Positions 18,825 through 27,460 of a stretch of 64,000 nucleotides of DNA are shown piece by piece. Within the stretch, counting starts at the first letter, position 1, and the number at the start of each line of letters is the position of its first letter. Source of the DNA: an uncultured Desulfovibrio sp. Lineage in GTDB: Bacteria; Desulfobacterota; Desulfovibrionia; Desulfovibrionales; Desulfovibrionaceae. The notes beneath the pieces are model-generated. The model ran no database searches and was not told the origin of the DNA. It was given only the letters and a program-made list of their open reading frames with translations. The position numbers and the translations under genes are program-made. Where the stretch lies: positions 167,295 through 231,294 of the forward strand of contig NZ_CABSIF010000007.1 in NCBI RefSeq assembly GCF_902477725.1, read 5' to 3'.

Positions 18825-21308
18825 ATGTCCGCGAAAGACGATTCTTTTAACGATTCCGATCGGCGTAGCCGCCGTTCCGGCAAGGGCACCAGCCAGCCCC
18901 GCCGCCAGTCCCCGCGCAGACCTGACGACAGGCCCGTGCGGCGCGATGGCGCGGACGGCAGATTTGCTGGACGCGATGACCGTAACTCTGGCCGTCAGGA
19001 CGACCGCCGGGACGGGCGTTCCTCTGACCGCCGTGACGACAGGCCCGGCAGCCGACCTGGGGGTCGCCCCAATAGTCGACCCTCCAGGGGGCAGGATGAA
19101 CGCCGTGATGCCCGGCGTGATGGGAGGCGAGAAGACCCCCGCGACAATCGCCGTGACGACAGGCGTCCCAATGATCGCCCCGCTGATCGGCGTGACGACC
19201 GCCGTCAGGATGGACGTTCGCCAAGCGCACCCAGGGACCGCTACGGCAGGCCTGCATTCCGGCCTGAGAAGCGCGAGGGCGACAGGGACGTTGCTTCTTC
19301 CGGGCAGCGCAACTTCGAGCGCCAGAATCAGCGCCCCGCAGCGAGTTCTTTTGAATCGGGGGCATGGCCTGCCGCCAGAGCGCTGTTCCCGCCGCTTTCG
19401 GCTGAAACACAGCGCATTCTGGATATGCTGCCCGAAGCCCTGACCAAGGTATGGCCGCTCAATGCGGGGCACAAGCGCTCATTGCCCGATGACGTGGCCC
19501 AACTCTCGCGCCTTCTGACCACAGAGCGTGCCGGGCTGGCGCGTCCGTACTGGAGTTCTCCGGCTTCCATCAGCGCCTATCTGTATTATTTTCTGCCCTG
19601 GAATCTCGTGCGCCTCACGCGCCTGCTGGCAAGCCTGCCCCTGGCCGACCCCCGCGCGGTGGCTCCGCAGGGTGGCGAGGCTCTGCTGATGGACGTGGGT
19701 TCTGGCCCTCTGACCCTGCCGCTGGCTCTCTGGCTGGCAAGGCCTGAATGGCGCAGCGCCCCAGTGCGGGTGCTGGCGCTGGATACCTCGTCGCAGCCGC
19801 TTGAACTGGGCAAAACCCTTATGGAAGTTCTGGGCGAACTGACGGGCCAGCCCGTATGGCCCGTGCGCGTTGCCCGTGCACCTCTTGATCAGGTCGTGCG
19901 GCAGGCTGCCCCTCTGCTTTCTGGCGGGCGGGCACGTCCGTGGCTGGTCAGCGCGGCCAACGTGCTCAACGAACTGCGTTTTGGCAAAAAGCGTTCACGC
20001 GGCGCAAGCGCCATAGAAGATGAGGACGAATTTGATTCGCTGGATGCCGAGGACATGGATATTGACGGCAATCCCGTTGCGGGCGAGGCCGATGGCGAAA
20101 AGCCGGAAGGCTGCCGCGAGGATCGGCTCGACAGCTTCCTTGAATCCCTGTCGCCGTTTTTTGACCACGTGGGTTCGCGCGGCGAGGCGGCTGCGGGCAG
20201 CCCTGCCCCTGTTGGGCCTTCCCTGCTGTTTGTGGAACCCGGTACGCGCCTTGGCGGCTCCACCATCATGCGTTTACGCCAGCTCGCCGTTGACGGCGGG
20301 CTGACGGCCCTTGCGCCCTGTACGCATCAGGCTGATTGCCCCCTGCTGCGCGGTCAGGGCGGGCGCACATGGTGCCACTTTACCTTTGGCAACGAAGGCG
20401 CGCCGTTGTGGCTTGAAGACCTGTCGCAGGCTTCGGGCCTTGGCAAAAGCGGCCTGAGCCTCTCCCCCCTGTTGCTTGCCGCCATGCCCGAGGCAGAAGC
20501 GCAAACGTCCGGTCCCCTGGCCGCCAGGGTGCTTTCTGCTCCCTTTATGGTGCCGGGGCTGGCGGGCAGGGCACGCTACGCCTGCTCAGGCAAGGGGATA
20601 CTGCTGCTGGAAAATGCCGAATCTCTGGCCTCTGGTGATGAACTGACTGTTTCCATTGCCGCTGGCGGGCCACGCGACCGCAAAAGCGGCGCCTTGCAGG
20701 TGAGCCCTCCGGCGCAGCAGGGGGGAGCCCCCCGGTCTGAGCATCGCCCCGGTGCTGATGAACAAGGGCGCAGGCCCAGGCCATACAACCGGGACAATAG
20801 AGAAGGCGGCAGGGATGGAAGCCGTGAGGGCACCCGCGAAGGCAATAAGCCCGCAGGAAAGGGCTATCCAGACCGTCCGTCCCGCGCTCCGCAGGGCGAC
20901 CGCAGTCAGGGGGATGACCGCAGGGGGCAGGGCGGGCGTCCACCCCGGCCTCATGGCAATGACCGTCCTCAGCGTGACGACCGTTCAGGCCGTGACGACA
21001 GGCCGCGCCGCGATGATCGTTCGGGCAGGGATGACCGCCGTGGCCGTGACGACCGTCCGGACCGGAAAGGCCGCCAGGATCGGCAGGGCCAGCCCGACCG
21101 TTCAAACCGCTCAGATAGGTCTGACCGTTCGGACAGGCCTGATCGGCCCAATCAGCAGGGGCGGCAGGATCGGAACAACCGTCAGGACAGACCGGGCGGG
21201 CAGGACAGAAAGGGCCGTGGAGGTTCTTCTGACAACCGCTCTGGCGACAGGCGGCCTGGCGGCAATCGTGCTGGTAAACCTTCTGGCCAGCGTCGCAACA
21301 AACCCTAG
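18825..21308 (+). CDS. Rsm22/METTL17-family SAM methyltransferase with long Arg/Asp-rich tails
   Basis: 827 residues, far longer than usual. Residues 1 to about 178 are almost only R, D, G, S and P with repeated RDDR units. The core (about 179-612) is an Rsm22-type methyltransferase: PASISAYLYYFLPWNL, SAM motif I LMDVGSGPLTLPLALWLA (about 286), LVSAANVLNEL, FVEPGTRLGG, then APCTHQADCPLL and TWCHF. Cys499, 505, 517 and 587 form C-x5-C-x11-C-x69-C, like the four Cys reported to hold 4Fe-4S in METTL17/Rsm22 proteins. Residues about 613-827 are again RDDR/RSDR-rich. An acidic insert (EDEDEFDSLDAEDMDID) sits in the core. The family acts on small-subunit ribosome assembly; the basic/acidic tails suggest RNA binding or condensation (inference). 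GGAG lies five bases before the start and there is no gap from the corrinoid activator, so they form an operon. Confidence 0.85.
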   Translation: MSAKDDSFNDSDRRSRRSGKGTSQPRRQSPRRPDDRPVRRDGADGRFAGRDDRNSGRQDDRRDGRSSDRRDDRPGSRPGGRPNSRPSRGQDERRDARRDGRREDPRDNRRDDRRPNDRPADRRDDRRQDGRSPSAPRDRYGRPAFRPEKREGDRDVASSGQRNFERQNQRPAASSFESGAWPAARALFPPLSAETQRILDMLPEALTKVWPLNAGHKRSLPDDVAQLSRLLTTERAGLARPYWSSPASISAYLYYFLPWNLVRLTRLLASLPLADPRAVAPQGGEALLMDVGSGPLTLPLALWLARPEWRSAPVRVLALDTSSQPLELGKTLMEVLGELTGQPVWPVRVARAPLDQVVRQAAPLLSGGRARPWLVSAANVLNELRFGKKRSRGASAIEDEDEFDSLDAEDMDIDGNPVAGEADGEKPEGCREDRLDSFLESLSPFFDHVGSRGEAAAGSPAPVGPSLLFVEPGTRLGGSTIMRLRQLAVDGGLTALAPCTHQADCPLLRGQGGRTWCHFTFGNEGAPLWLEDLSQASGLGKSGLSLSPLLLAAMPEAEAQTSGPLAARVLSAPFMVPGLAGRARYACSGKGILLLENAESLASGDELTVSIAAGGPRDRKSGALQVSPPAQQGGAPRSEHRPGADEQGRRPRPYNRDNREGGRDGSREGTREGNKPAGKGYPDRPSRAPQGDRSQGDDRRGQGGRPPRPHGNDRPQRDDRSGRDDRPRRDDRSGRDDRRGRDDRPDRKGRQDRQGQPDRSNRSDRSDRSDRPDRPNQQGRQDRNNRQDRPGGQDRKGRGGSSDNRSGDRRPGGNRAGKPSGQRRNKP

Positions 21309-21374
21309 GTTATACGGGGCTTCGGCACAGATGTTTTTGTCTGTTCCGCATCGCCTTGTTTAGCTGCAAACTTC

Positions 21375-21399
21375 AGGGGGGGCTTTTGCCTCCCCTTTT
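21375..21399 (+). terminator. Terminator after the Rsm22-family gene
   Basis: AGGGGGGC, loop TTTT, GCCTCCCCT with one bulged T, then TTTT. It lies about 70 bases after the stop. Confidence 0.65.
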
Positions 21400-21607
21400 C
21401 TGTGTATGGCGCGCAACCGCTGCGTCCTTCGCAGAAATTTCGGCCCGGAATGCTCATAGGTACCCCTTAAGGTCTCAAGGCATTTTCCACCACCTCCGGC
21501 CGGGTTACCCGCGCAATATTTTGCTCAAAAAAACTTGCCCCGCATATCCGCGCCACTGGCTAGAAAACGGGTGCGGAGCTGAAGGCGTTTAAAGTTTTTT
21601 GTCGCTA
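21400..21607. other. Intergenic DNA without a recognised gene
   Basis: About 210 bases of GC-rich sequence. A short leftward open frame (about 54 codons, no start codon) and a B12-box-like GCCACTGG at about 21548 were looked at; neither supports a call. Confidence 0.4.
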
Positions 21608-21637
21608 TTGATTATTTTTATTATTAATTTATATAAA
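21608..21637 (+). promoter_or_regulatory. Promoter of nrdJ in an AT tract
   Basis: -35 TTGATT (21608-21613), 18-base AT-only spacer, -10 TATAAA (21632-21637). It would give a 5' leader of about 185 bases. Confidence 0.5.
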
Positions 21638-21734
21638 TAATTAGGTATGTTAACGGTAGAATGCGGGTTTTCAGGGCCTTTTATTTGCATCTGTTCCGTG
21701 TATACTCACCACTTATTATTAAGAACCTAACCCG

Positions 21735-21801
21735 AGCCGCCATGCTGCGGCTTCTGTTTTGCGGTTAGTTATCTGGAAACTTCGGAGCCGCCTTGGCGGC
21801 T
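21735..21801 (+). promoter_or_regulatory. Candidate attenuator in the nrdJ leader
   Basis: Hairpin 1: AGCCGC (21735-21740), loop CATGCT, GCGGCT (21747-21752), then TCTGTTTT, which looks like a weak terminator. Hairpin 2: AGCCGCC (21786-21792), TT, GGCGGCT (21795-21801). The arms carry the same 6-mers, so arm 1 can pair with the far arm of hairpin 2 and vice versa. That gives mutually exclusive folds upstream of the start at 21831. Confidence 0.4.
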
Positions 21802-21830
21802 GCATACCTTAAATACGAGGCTGTTTTTTC

Positions 21831-24116
21831 ATGCTCACAATGCCCAAGAATTTGCCGCAGCCACAGTTGAAACCCAATACGGAAGTTGTTCTGCAAAAGC
21901 GCTATCTGCGCAAGGATCTGACAGGCAAGCAGGTAGAAACCCCGCGTGATCTTTTCTGGCGGGTGGCATCTTGCATTGCCGCCGAGGAAGCCAAGTACAA
22001 CCAGTCCACCTGTAAGGGCGACGTGCTGGCGCGCGATTTTTATGACCTTATGACCAGCTGGAAGTTTTTGCCCAATTCGCCCACGCTCATGAATGCGGGC
22101 ACTGATCTGGGGCAGCTTTCGGCCTGCTTTGTGCTGCCGGTGGGCGACTCCATTGAAGAAATTTTTGACGCGGTCAAATACGCGGCCATGATCCACAAGT
22201 CTGGCGGCGGCACGGGATTTTCCTTTTCGCGCTTGCGCCCCAAGGATAGCCGCGTGGGTTCCACCGGGGGCGTTGCCTCTGGCCCGGTATCTTTTCTGCG
22301 CATCTTCAACACCGCCACAGAGCAGGTGAAGCAGGGCGGCACGAGGCGCGGGGCCAATATGGGCATTCTTCGCGTGGATCACCCTGACATCCTTGAATTT
22401 ATTCGCGCCAAGGAAAAAGAAGGCGAGTTCAATAACTTCAATCTTTCCGTTGGATTGACAGAAGTCTTCATGCGCGCCGTGGAAAACGATGAGCATTACG
22501 ACCTCATTGCTCCCAATTCCGGCGAAGTGATCAACCGCCTGCGCGCGCGTGAGATTTTTGAACTGCTGGTCAAAAAGGCCTGGCAGTCCGGCGATCCGGG
22601 TATTGTGTTTCTTGACCGCATCAACCGCGACAATCCCACGCCTGACCAGGGCGAGATAGAATCCACCAACCCCTGCGGCGAGCAGCCCCTGTTGCCCTAC
22701 GAGGCTTGCAATCTGGGTTCCATCAACCTTTCGTGCTTTTACATTCCCGGTCACAACGATGCGGCTGATCCGGCCCGCGACTGCATTGACTGGGCCGAGC
22801 TCAAGCGCGTGGTGCACCTTTCTGTGCGTTTTCTTGACAACGTCATTGATGCCTCGCGTTTCCCGCTGGACAGCATCACCGAAACCGTGCGCAGGAACCG
22901 CAAGATCGGCCTTGGCGTCATGGGTTTTGCCGACCTGCTCTACCAGCTTGAAATGGCCTATGATTCGCAGCAGGGTCTTGAACTGGGCGAGCGCATCATG
23001 GCCTTTATTCAGGAAGAGGGGCACAAGGCCTCGGCCCAACTGGCTGTGGAGCGCGGGGCTTTCCCTGCCTACGCTACGTCCGTGTACGCCAAAAAGAAGC
23101 TTGGCCCCTACCGCAACGCCACAGTGACCACCATTGCGCCCACGGGGACGCTTTCCATCATCGCGGGCTGCTCTTCCGGCGTGGAGCCGCTGTTTGCCCT
23201 GTGCTTTACCCGTAATATCCTTGACGGCGAGCGCCTTGTGGAGGTGAACCCCCACTTTGAGGCGGCCCTTGCCGATGCCGGGCTGTTCAGCCACGAGCTC
23301 ATGGATGCGGTGGTGGCCAAGGGTTCCATTCAGGAAATGGACTACCTGCCCGCCAAGCTGCGCAAGGTCTTTGTCACGGCTATGGATATAGCCCCTGTGT
23401 GGCATTTGCGCATGCAGGCGGCCTTTCAGCGCCATACCGACAATGCCGTGTCAAAAACCGTGAACCTGACCAACAGCGCAACGGAACAGGATATTTTTGA
23501 TATTTACTGGCTGGCCTATCAGGAAGGCTGCAAGGGCGTGACTGTGTACCGTGACGGCTGCAAGAGCATCCAGGTGCTGGCCACGGGCGAAGGGCAAAAG
23601 AAAATGGACGGCGAAAGCGGTGCTGAGCCTGCGCAGTCTGGTTCGTCTGGTTCCCAGGTTGGGGCTGGCGTGCGCAAACGGCCCGACATTGTGTGGGGCT
23701 TCACGCAGAAGGTGCCCACCGGGCTTGGCGTGATGTACCTCACCGTCAACGAGGTTGACGGCCAGCCCTTTGAGGTTTTTGCCACCATAGGCAAATCTGG
23801 CCGCTCCATCACGGCCAAGGCCGAGGCCATTGGCCGCCTGGTGTCGCTGGCCTTGCGCTCCGGCGTGCACGTGCGCGATGTTGTGGCCCAGATCAAGGGA
23901 ATCGGCGGCGAGCACCCAGTGTTTCGCGGCAAGGGGCTGTTGCTTTCCATTCCCGATGCCATCGCCTGGGTGCTGGAAAGGCGCTATCTCAAGGATGAGC
24001 ACATCGGCGACGTCAACGACCTGCAAGCCCAGAACTGCCCTGAATGCGGCGAACCGCTGGTATTTCAGGAAGGCTGCCTCATCTGCCCCGGCTGCGGTTT
24101 TTCGCGTTGCGGGTAA
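21831..24116 (+). CDS. nrdJ: Adenosylcobalamin-dependent (class II) ribonucleotide reductase
   Basis: 761 residues. Reduces ribonucleotides to deoxyribonucleotides with a thiyl radical made from adenosylcobalamin, without oxygen, which suits an anaerobe. Motifs: FLPNSPTLMNAG, LSACFVLPVGDS (reactive Cys), KSGGGTGFSFSRLRP, GTRRGANMG, and the active-site ESTNPCGEQPLLPYEACNLG with the radical and substrate Cys/Glu; then TIAPTGTLSIIAG. The C-terminal part has a TSCPD-like domain and a zinc ribbon with two CxxC pairs (NCPECGEPL and LICPGCGFSRCG). GAGG lies about ten bases before the ATG. Nothing else in the window is linked to dNTP supply. Confidence 0.95.
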   Translation: MLTMPKNLPQPQLKPNTEVVLQKRYLRKDLTGKQVETPRDLFWRVASCIAAEEAKYNQSTCKGDVLARDFYDLMTSWKFLPNSPTLMNAGTDLGQLSACFVLPVGDSIEEIFDAVKYAAMIHKSGGGTGFSFSRLRPKDSRVGSTGGVASGPVSFLRIFNTATEQVKQGGTRRGANMGILRVDHPDILEFIRAKEKEGEFNNFNLSVGLTEVFMRAVENDEHYDLIAPNSGEVINRLRAREIFELLVKKAWQSGDPGIVFLDRINRDNPTPDQGEIESTNPCGEQPLLPYEACNLGSINLSCFYIPGHNDAADPARDCIDWAELKRVVHLSVRFLDNVIDASRFPLDSITETVRRNRKIGLGVMGFADLLYQLEMAYDSQQGLELGERIMAFIQEEGHKASAQLAVERGAFPAYATSVYAKKKLGPYRNATVTTIAPTGTLSIIAGCSSGVEPLFALCFTRNILDGERLVEVNPHFEAALADAGLFSHELMDAVVAKGSIQEMDYLPAKLRKVFVTAMDIAPVWHLRMQAAFQRHTDNAVSKTVNLTNSATEQDIFDIYWLAYQEGCKGVTVYRDGCKSIQVLATGEGQKKMDGESGAEPAQSGSSGSQVGAGVRKRPDIVWGFTQKVPTGLGVMYLTVNEVDGQPFEVFATIGKSGRSITAKAEAIGRLVSLALRSGVHVRDVVAQIKGIGGEHPVFRGKGLLLSIPDAIAWVLERRYLKDEHIGDVNDLQAQNCPECGEPLVFQEGCLICPGCGFSRCG

Positions 24117-24318
24117 TGATTGGAACTGACTGACGGCAAGATATTTTGCGGGGTCTCCTGGCCCAGGCGGGGCAGAGCGGTTTTATAAAAATCCACGCCG
24201 ACTGCTCCCGGCGGCTCAGGGCAAGCAGCAAACAGATCAGTAATATCCTTGCGGGGGAGGGCGCTCTTTTGTACAAGAGGCGCTTCCCCGCACTGTTATT
24301 TCATAAGCGGTTTACACC

Positions 24319-24825
24319 ATGAAATGGATTACGCATCAGGCCACGGCTGTGGCGGCGGCGCTGGCGCTGCATCTTCCCTGGGAGGGCGTGGCGGCGGCTT
24401 GCGCTGGCGCGGTGCTGCCCGATGTGCTGGATCAGCGCATTGCGGGCCTCGCCCCCACCCGCAGGGGCCGCCAAAAAGTGTTCAACGCCATCCACCGGGG
24501 CACAACCCACTGGTTCGGCTGGTGGCTGGCGGTTTGCGTTGCGGCTTTTGCCCTGTCGCCTGCAAGCCTTGGTTCCTTGGGGCGCGATGCCCTGCTTGGC
24601 CTGGGTTTTGGCGGGCTGAGCCATGTGCTGCTGGATATGCTGACACCTTCAGGGGTGCCGCTGACGCCCTTTTCGCGCCAGAACAAACTGTCGTTCAAGC
24701 TATGCTCCACAGGGAGCCTCGGTGAATACTGTTTTCTGGCTTGTGTGGCAGGGGCAACGTGGCTGTTCTTTCACGAAGACCTGCTGCGCCTGACCCGCAA
24801 ACTGGGCCACGGAAGCTGGTTCTGA
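24319..24825 (+). CDS. YdjM-like membrane-bound metal-dependent hydrolase
   Basis: 168 residues, four likely membrane helices. The family signature (PF04307, LexA-regulated YdjM type) is seen in MKWITHQATA, AGAVLPDVLDQR, HRGTTHWFGWW (His pair), GGLSHVLLDMLTPSGVPLTP (His/Asp) and FSRQNKLSFKL. The His and Asp residues at the membrane face are the presumed metal ligands. The substrate is not known for the family. The ribosome site is weak. Confidence 0.8.
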   Translation: MKWITHQATAVAAALALHLPWEGVAAACAGAVLPDVLDQRIAGLAPTRRGRQKVFNAIHRGTTHWFGWWLAVCVAAFALSPASLGSLGRDALLGLGFGGLSHVLLDMLTPSGVPLTPFSRQNKLSFKLCSTGSLGEYCFLACVAGATWLFFHEDLLRLTRKLGHGSWF

Positions 24826-24875
24826 TCCGGCGGGTACACCCGGCGCGGACTCTTTGCACTCACAGGGCGGCATAG

Positions 24876-25673
24876 ATGCTGGTCAAAATATTTCTCACGC
24901 CACTGCTTATTCTCATGTGCCTGTTGGTGGCCCGCCGCTGGGGCTCGTTTGTGGGCGGCGTCATTGCTGGCTTGCCGCTCATTTCCGGCCCGGTTTCCTT
25001 ATTTCTCACGCTGGAGCAGGGCGCCGCTTTTTCTGCCGCAGCCTCATTCAACACCCTGCTTGGGGTGCTGGCCTGCACGATAACAGCGCTCATCTATCCC
25101 TGGCTTGCCGCCTGGGGGCTGCCCTGGTTTGTGACCCTGCCTGCGGCCCTGTGCGGATTTTTTGGCGGGGGTTGGGCCGTGCTGCACCTGCCGTTCACGC
25201 ACGTATGGGCAGTGGCGCTGTCCTCACTTTCTCCAGTGCTGGTACTGACCTGCCTGCCGAGGGTTGTGGCAATGTGCAGGCCCGGCCATACTATGACGGC
25301 CTATGTGCGCGTTCCCATACAGATGGCCTGCGGGGCCGGGCTGGTCTTTGCCGTGACGGAGGCCGCCCATTGGCTTGGCCCCGGCTGGAGCGGCGTACTC
25401 ATGTTTTTTCCGGTCATGGTCTGCTCCATTGTGCCCTTTGCCCATGCCACGCTGGGGGCTGGGGCCGTGATAAGCATTTTTCGGGGCATTATGGCTGGGT
25501 GGTTTGGCTGCATAGCCTTTGCGGTAGTGGTGATGACAGGGGTTGAGCATCTGTCCCTGTGGCTGTGTTACGGCCTTGCATCGGGCGCGGCCCTGATGGC
25601 GAGCGCGTTGGTTTCCCTGCTGGAGCAGCGGTTGCAGCAAAGGCATGCCACTGGCACAGAGGCAAAATCATAG
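24876..25673 (+). CDS. Integral membrane protein of unknown function
   Basis: 265 residues with about eight hydrophobic helices from end to end (first MLVKIFLTPLLILMCLLVA, last ASGAALMASALVSLL) and short loops. It begins 50 bases after the YdjM-like gene on the same strand, with GGCGG before the ATG, so the two may be cotranscribed. I do not recognise a family; the small 10-TM GlyGly-rich layout could suit a transporter or flippase, but no motif proves it. The basic C-terminus (EQRLQQRH) is probably cytosolic. Confidence 0.75.
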   Translation: MLVKIFLTPLLILMCLLVARRWGSFVGGVIAGLPLISGPVSLFLTLEQGAAFSAAASFNTLLGVLACTITALIYPWLAAWGLPWFVTLPAALCGFFGGGWAVLHLPFTHVWAVALSSLSPVLVLTCLPRVVAMCRPGHTMTAYVRVPIQMACGAGLVFAVTEAAHWLGPGWSGVLMFFPVMVCSIVPFAHATLGAGAVISIFRGIMAGWFGCIAFAVVVMTGVEHLSLWLCYGLASGAALMASALVSLLEQRLQQRHATGTEAKS

Positions 25674-25781
25674 GCCTGTGGGCAGCCTGATCAGATGTGA
25701 TAATGGAAGAGACTTTTACCGTTGCGGTGGATGCCGCACCCTGACTATGGTCGGTTGCAAGAGCGGGCTTGCGCAGCCAAT

Positions 25782-25820
25782 AAATGTTTAAGGGGGGTGA
25801 TGGCCCTCCCCCGAACATTT
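25782..25820. terminator. Bidirectional hairpin between convergent membrane-protein genes
   Basis: AAATGTT (25782-25788) pairs with AACATTT (25814-25820), and GGGGG (about 25793-25797) pairs with CCCCC (about 25808-25812). A small internal mismatch separates the two stems. It serves the gene ending at 25673 and murJ ending at 25844. Confidence 0.5.
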
Positions 25821-25843
25821 CAAGATTAGTTTTTCCCGCAGAA

Positions 25844-27460
25844 TCAGGCGGTACCGCGTCTGCGCCGCAGCCTTTGCAGTACGGGCTCCAGAGCCTCGGG
25901 CGCGGTCTGCCATGCAAGGGGCAGAAACAGGGCCGCAAAGGCGCAACTGCCCAGCATCAGCACCACGCAGGCCTTGAGGATGGGGGACAGCGTAAACGAG
26001 CGCATGCAGACCTCAGAGACCCACCAGCCCGCAGCCGTGGCGGGCAGACTGCAAAAGATCACCCGCGCCGCAAGCCCGGTCAGGCCCGTAAAGGCCCCGC
26101 AGCCGTGGCGGCGAATCCATATGCCCACCAGCCAGAGCACGTACAGGCTCACGCTCAGGCCCGAAAGGGCCGCGATGGCCCACGCCCCGTTGGGAACAGC
26201 CCACCAGTAGTACATGGGTATGCACAGCGCCGTCATGATGCTGCCGGTCACAGCCGGGGTGATGGTGTCGCCGTGGGCGTAGTAGGCCCGCACCAGCACC
26301 ATGTAGATAATCCAGAAGGGCGTGGAGGCCAGCATGATGCGGGTGAGCGGCAAGGTAGCCAGCGTGTCCGCGGGGCTGAAGCGCCCGCCCTGAAAAATAA
26401 CGCCAAGGATGGGCCAGCTTGTGGCCGCCATGCAGAACGCGCAGGGAATGATAAGCGCCACGCTGGCCCGCAGGGCCGTGCGCAAGGTGGTGTTAAAGCG
26501 CTCGGTGTCGCCCTGCGCCAGCAGCGCCACCAAAAAGGGATAGGATGCCACGGCGGCGGCCTGACCCACCAGCCCCACAGGAACCTGGGTGATGCGCCGC
26601 GCGTAGTTGAGCAGGCTCACCGCGCCATCACCCGCCAGACTGCCAAAGACCCGCAAAAATTGCTCGTCCAGCATCATGATGGTTTGCCCCAGCATGAGGG
26701 GCAGGGCCGTGAGCAGAAATTTGCCCATGAGCGGGTGCCGCCATTCCATGTGCAGGCGCAGGCCCTGCTGGGCCGCCACCCGCAGGGGCAGTACAAAGGT
26801 GCCAAGGGCCGCGCCAAGGGCCACGCCCACGCAATAGCCGGTCATGCCGTCCATGTGGGCCAGCAGGCCTGCGGGAAGAGCGGCCTGCGCAACCTGCGTG
26901 CTTGCCAGCCAGGGCAGCAGCAGGCCCACGGCAATGATGGCCCCGTTATAGATCAGCGGGGCTAGCGCCGGAACGCGGAACTGACGCCGCATGAACAGCA
27001 GGGCCGTGACGCATGCCCCGCACAAAAAGAAAATTTGGGCGGGCAGGATGATGCGCATAAAAAAGGCCAGCCGTTCCCACTGCTCCGGCCTAAAGCCGGG
27101 GGCCACCGCCTGCGCCAGCCAGGGCGCAAGGGCCATGCCGCCAAGGGTCAGCAGGGTGGAGGCAGCCGCCATCCAGCAGAAAACACAGGAAAAAAAGCGC
27201 CATGCGTCCGCCTCATCCTCCTGAAACCTGCGGGTCAGCAGGGGGATGATGGTGATGGACATAAAACCGCCCGCCAGCAGATAATTGATGATGTCCGGCA
27301 CCACAAAGGCGGCGAAATACATATCGGATTCGCCGCCTGCGCCGAACTGCCACGAAATGATCTTGTCGCGCGCAAGGCCCATAAGGCGCGAAAGAACCGT
27401 GCTGGCCGCCAGTATGAGCGCGGCTGCGCCCATACGCTGCTGTGCGGAAAGCAGTGCCAT
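25844..27460 (-). CDS. murJ: Lipid II flippase MurJ (MviN)
   Basis: 538 residues with about 14 membrane helices of the MOP superfamily. Flips lipid II across the inner membrane for peptidoglycan synthesis. The N-terminus ALILAASTVLSRLMGLARDK is the family signature (TxxSRxxGxxRD), followed by AGGESDMYFAAFVVPDIIN, VTIIPLL-like helices and PLMLGQTIMMLDEQFLR. Its ATG overlaps the rnr stop by one base (TGATG), so it is translationally coupled to rnr. The basic C-terminus LQRLRRRRGTA is cytosolic. Confidence 0.93.
   Translation of the reverse strand: MALLSAQQRMGAAALILAASTVLSRLMGLARDKIISWQFGAGGESDMYFAAFVVPDIINYLLAGGFMSITIIPLLTRRFQEDEADAWRFFSCVFCWMAAASTLLTLGGMALAPWLAQAVAPGFRPEQWERLAFFMRIILPAQIFFLCGACVTALLFMRRQFRVPALAPLIYNGAIIAVGLLLPWLASTQVAQAALPAGLLAHMDGMTGYCVGVALGAALGTFVLPLRVAAQQGLRLHMEWRHPLMGKFLLTALPLMLGQTIMMLDEQFLRVFGSLAGDGAVSLLNYARRITQVPVGLVGQAAAVASYPFLVALLAQGDTERFNTTLRTALRASVALIIPCAFCMAATSWPILGVIFQGGRFSPADTLATLPLTRIMLASTPFWIIYMVLVRAYYAHGDTITPAVTGSIMTALCIPMYYWWAVPNGAWAIAALSGLSVSLYVLWLVGIWIRRHGCGAFTGLTGLAARVIFCSLPATAAGWWVSEVCMRSFTLSPILKACVVLMLGSCAFAALFLPLAWQTAPEALEPVLQRLRRRRGTA

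Noticed and set aside
20950..21300. Short repeated units (CGTGACGACCG-like) that could be read as a tandem repeat or CRISPR
   Set aside because: They are codons for Arg-Asp-Asp-Arg repeats inside the Rsm22 reading frame; no regular spacers.
21540..21560. GCCACTGG as part of a cobalamin riboswitch
   Set aside because: The B12 box and other conserved cores of the cobalamin riboswitch were not found nearby, so it is a chance match pending an Rfam search.
21765..23435. A 556-codon leftward frame opposite nrdJ
   Set aside because: Antisense to a clear class II reductase; His/Lys-rich translation without a family.
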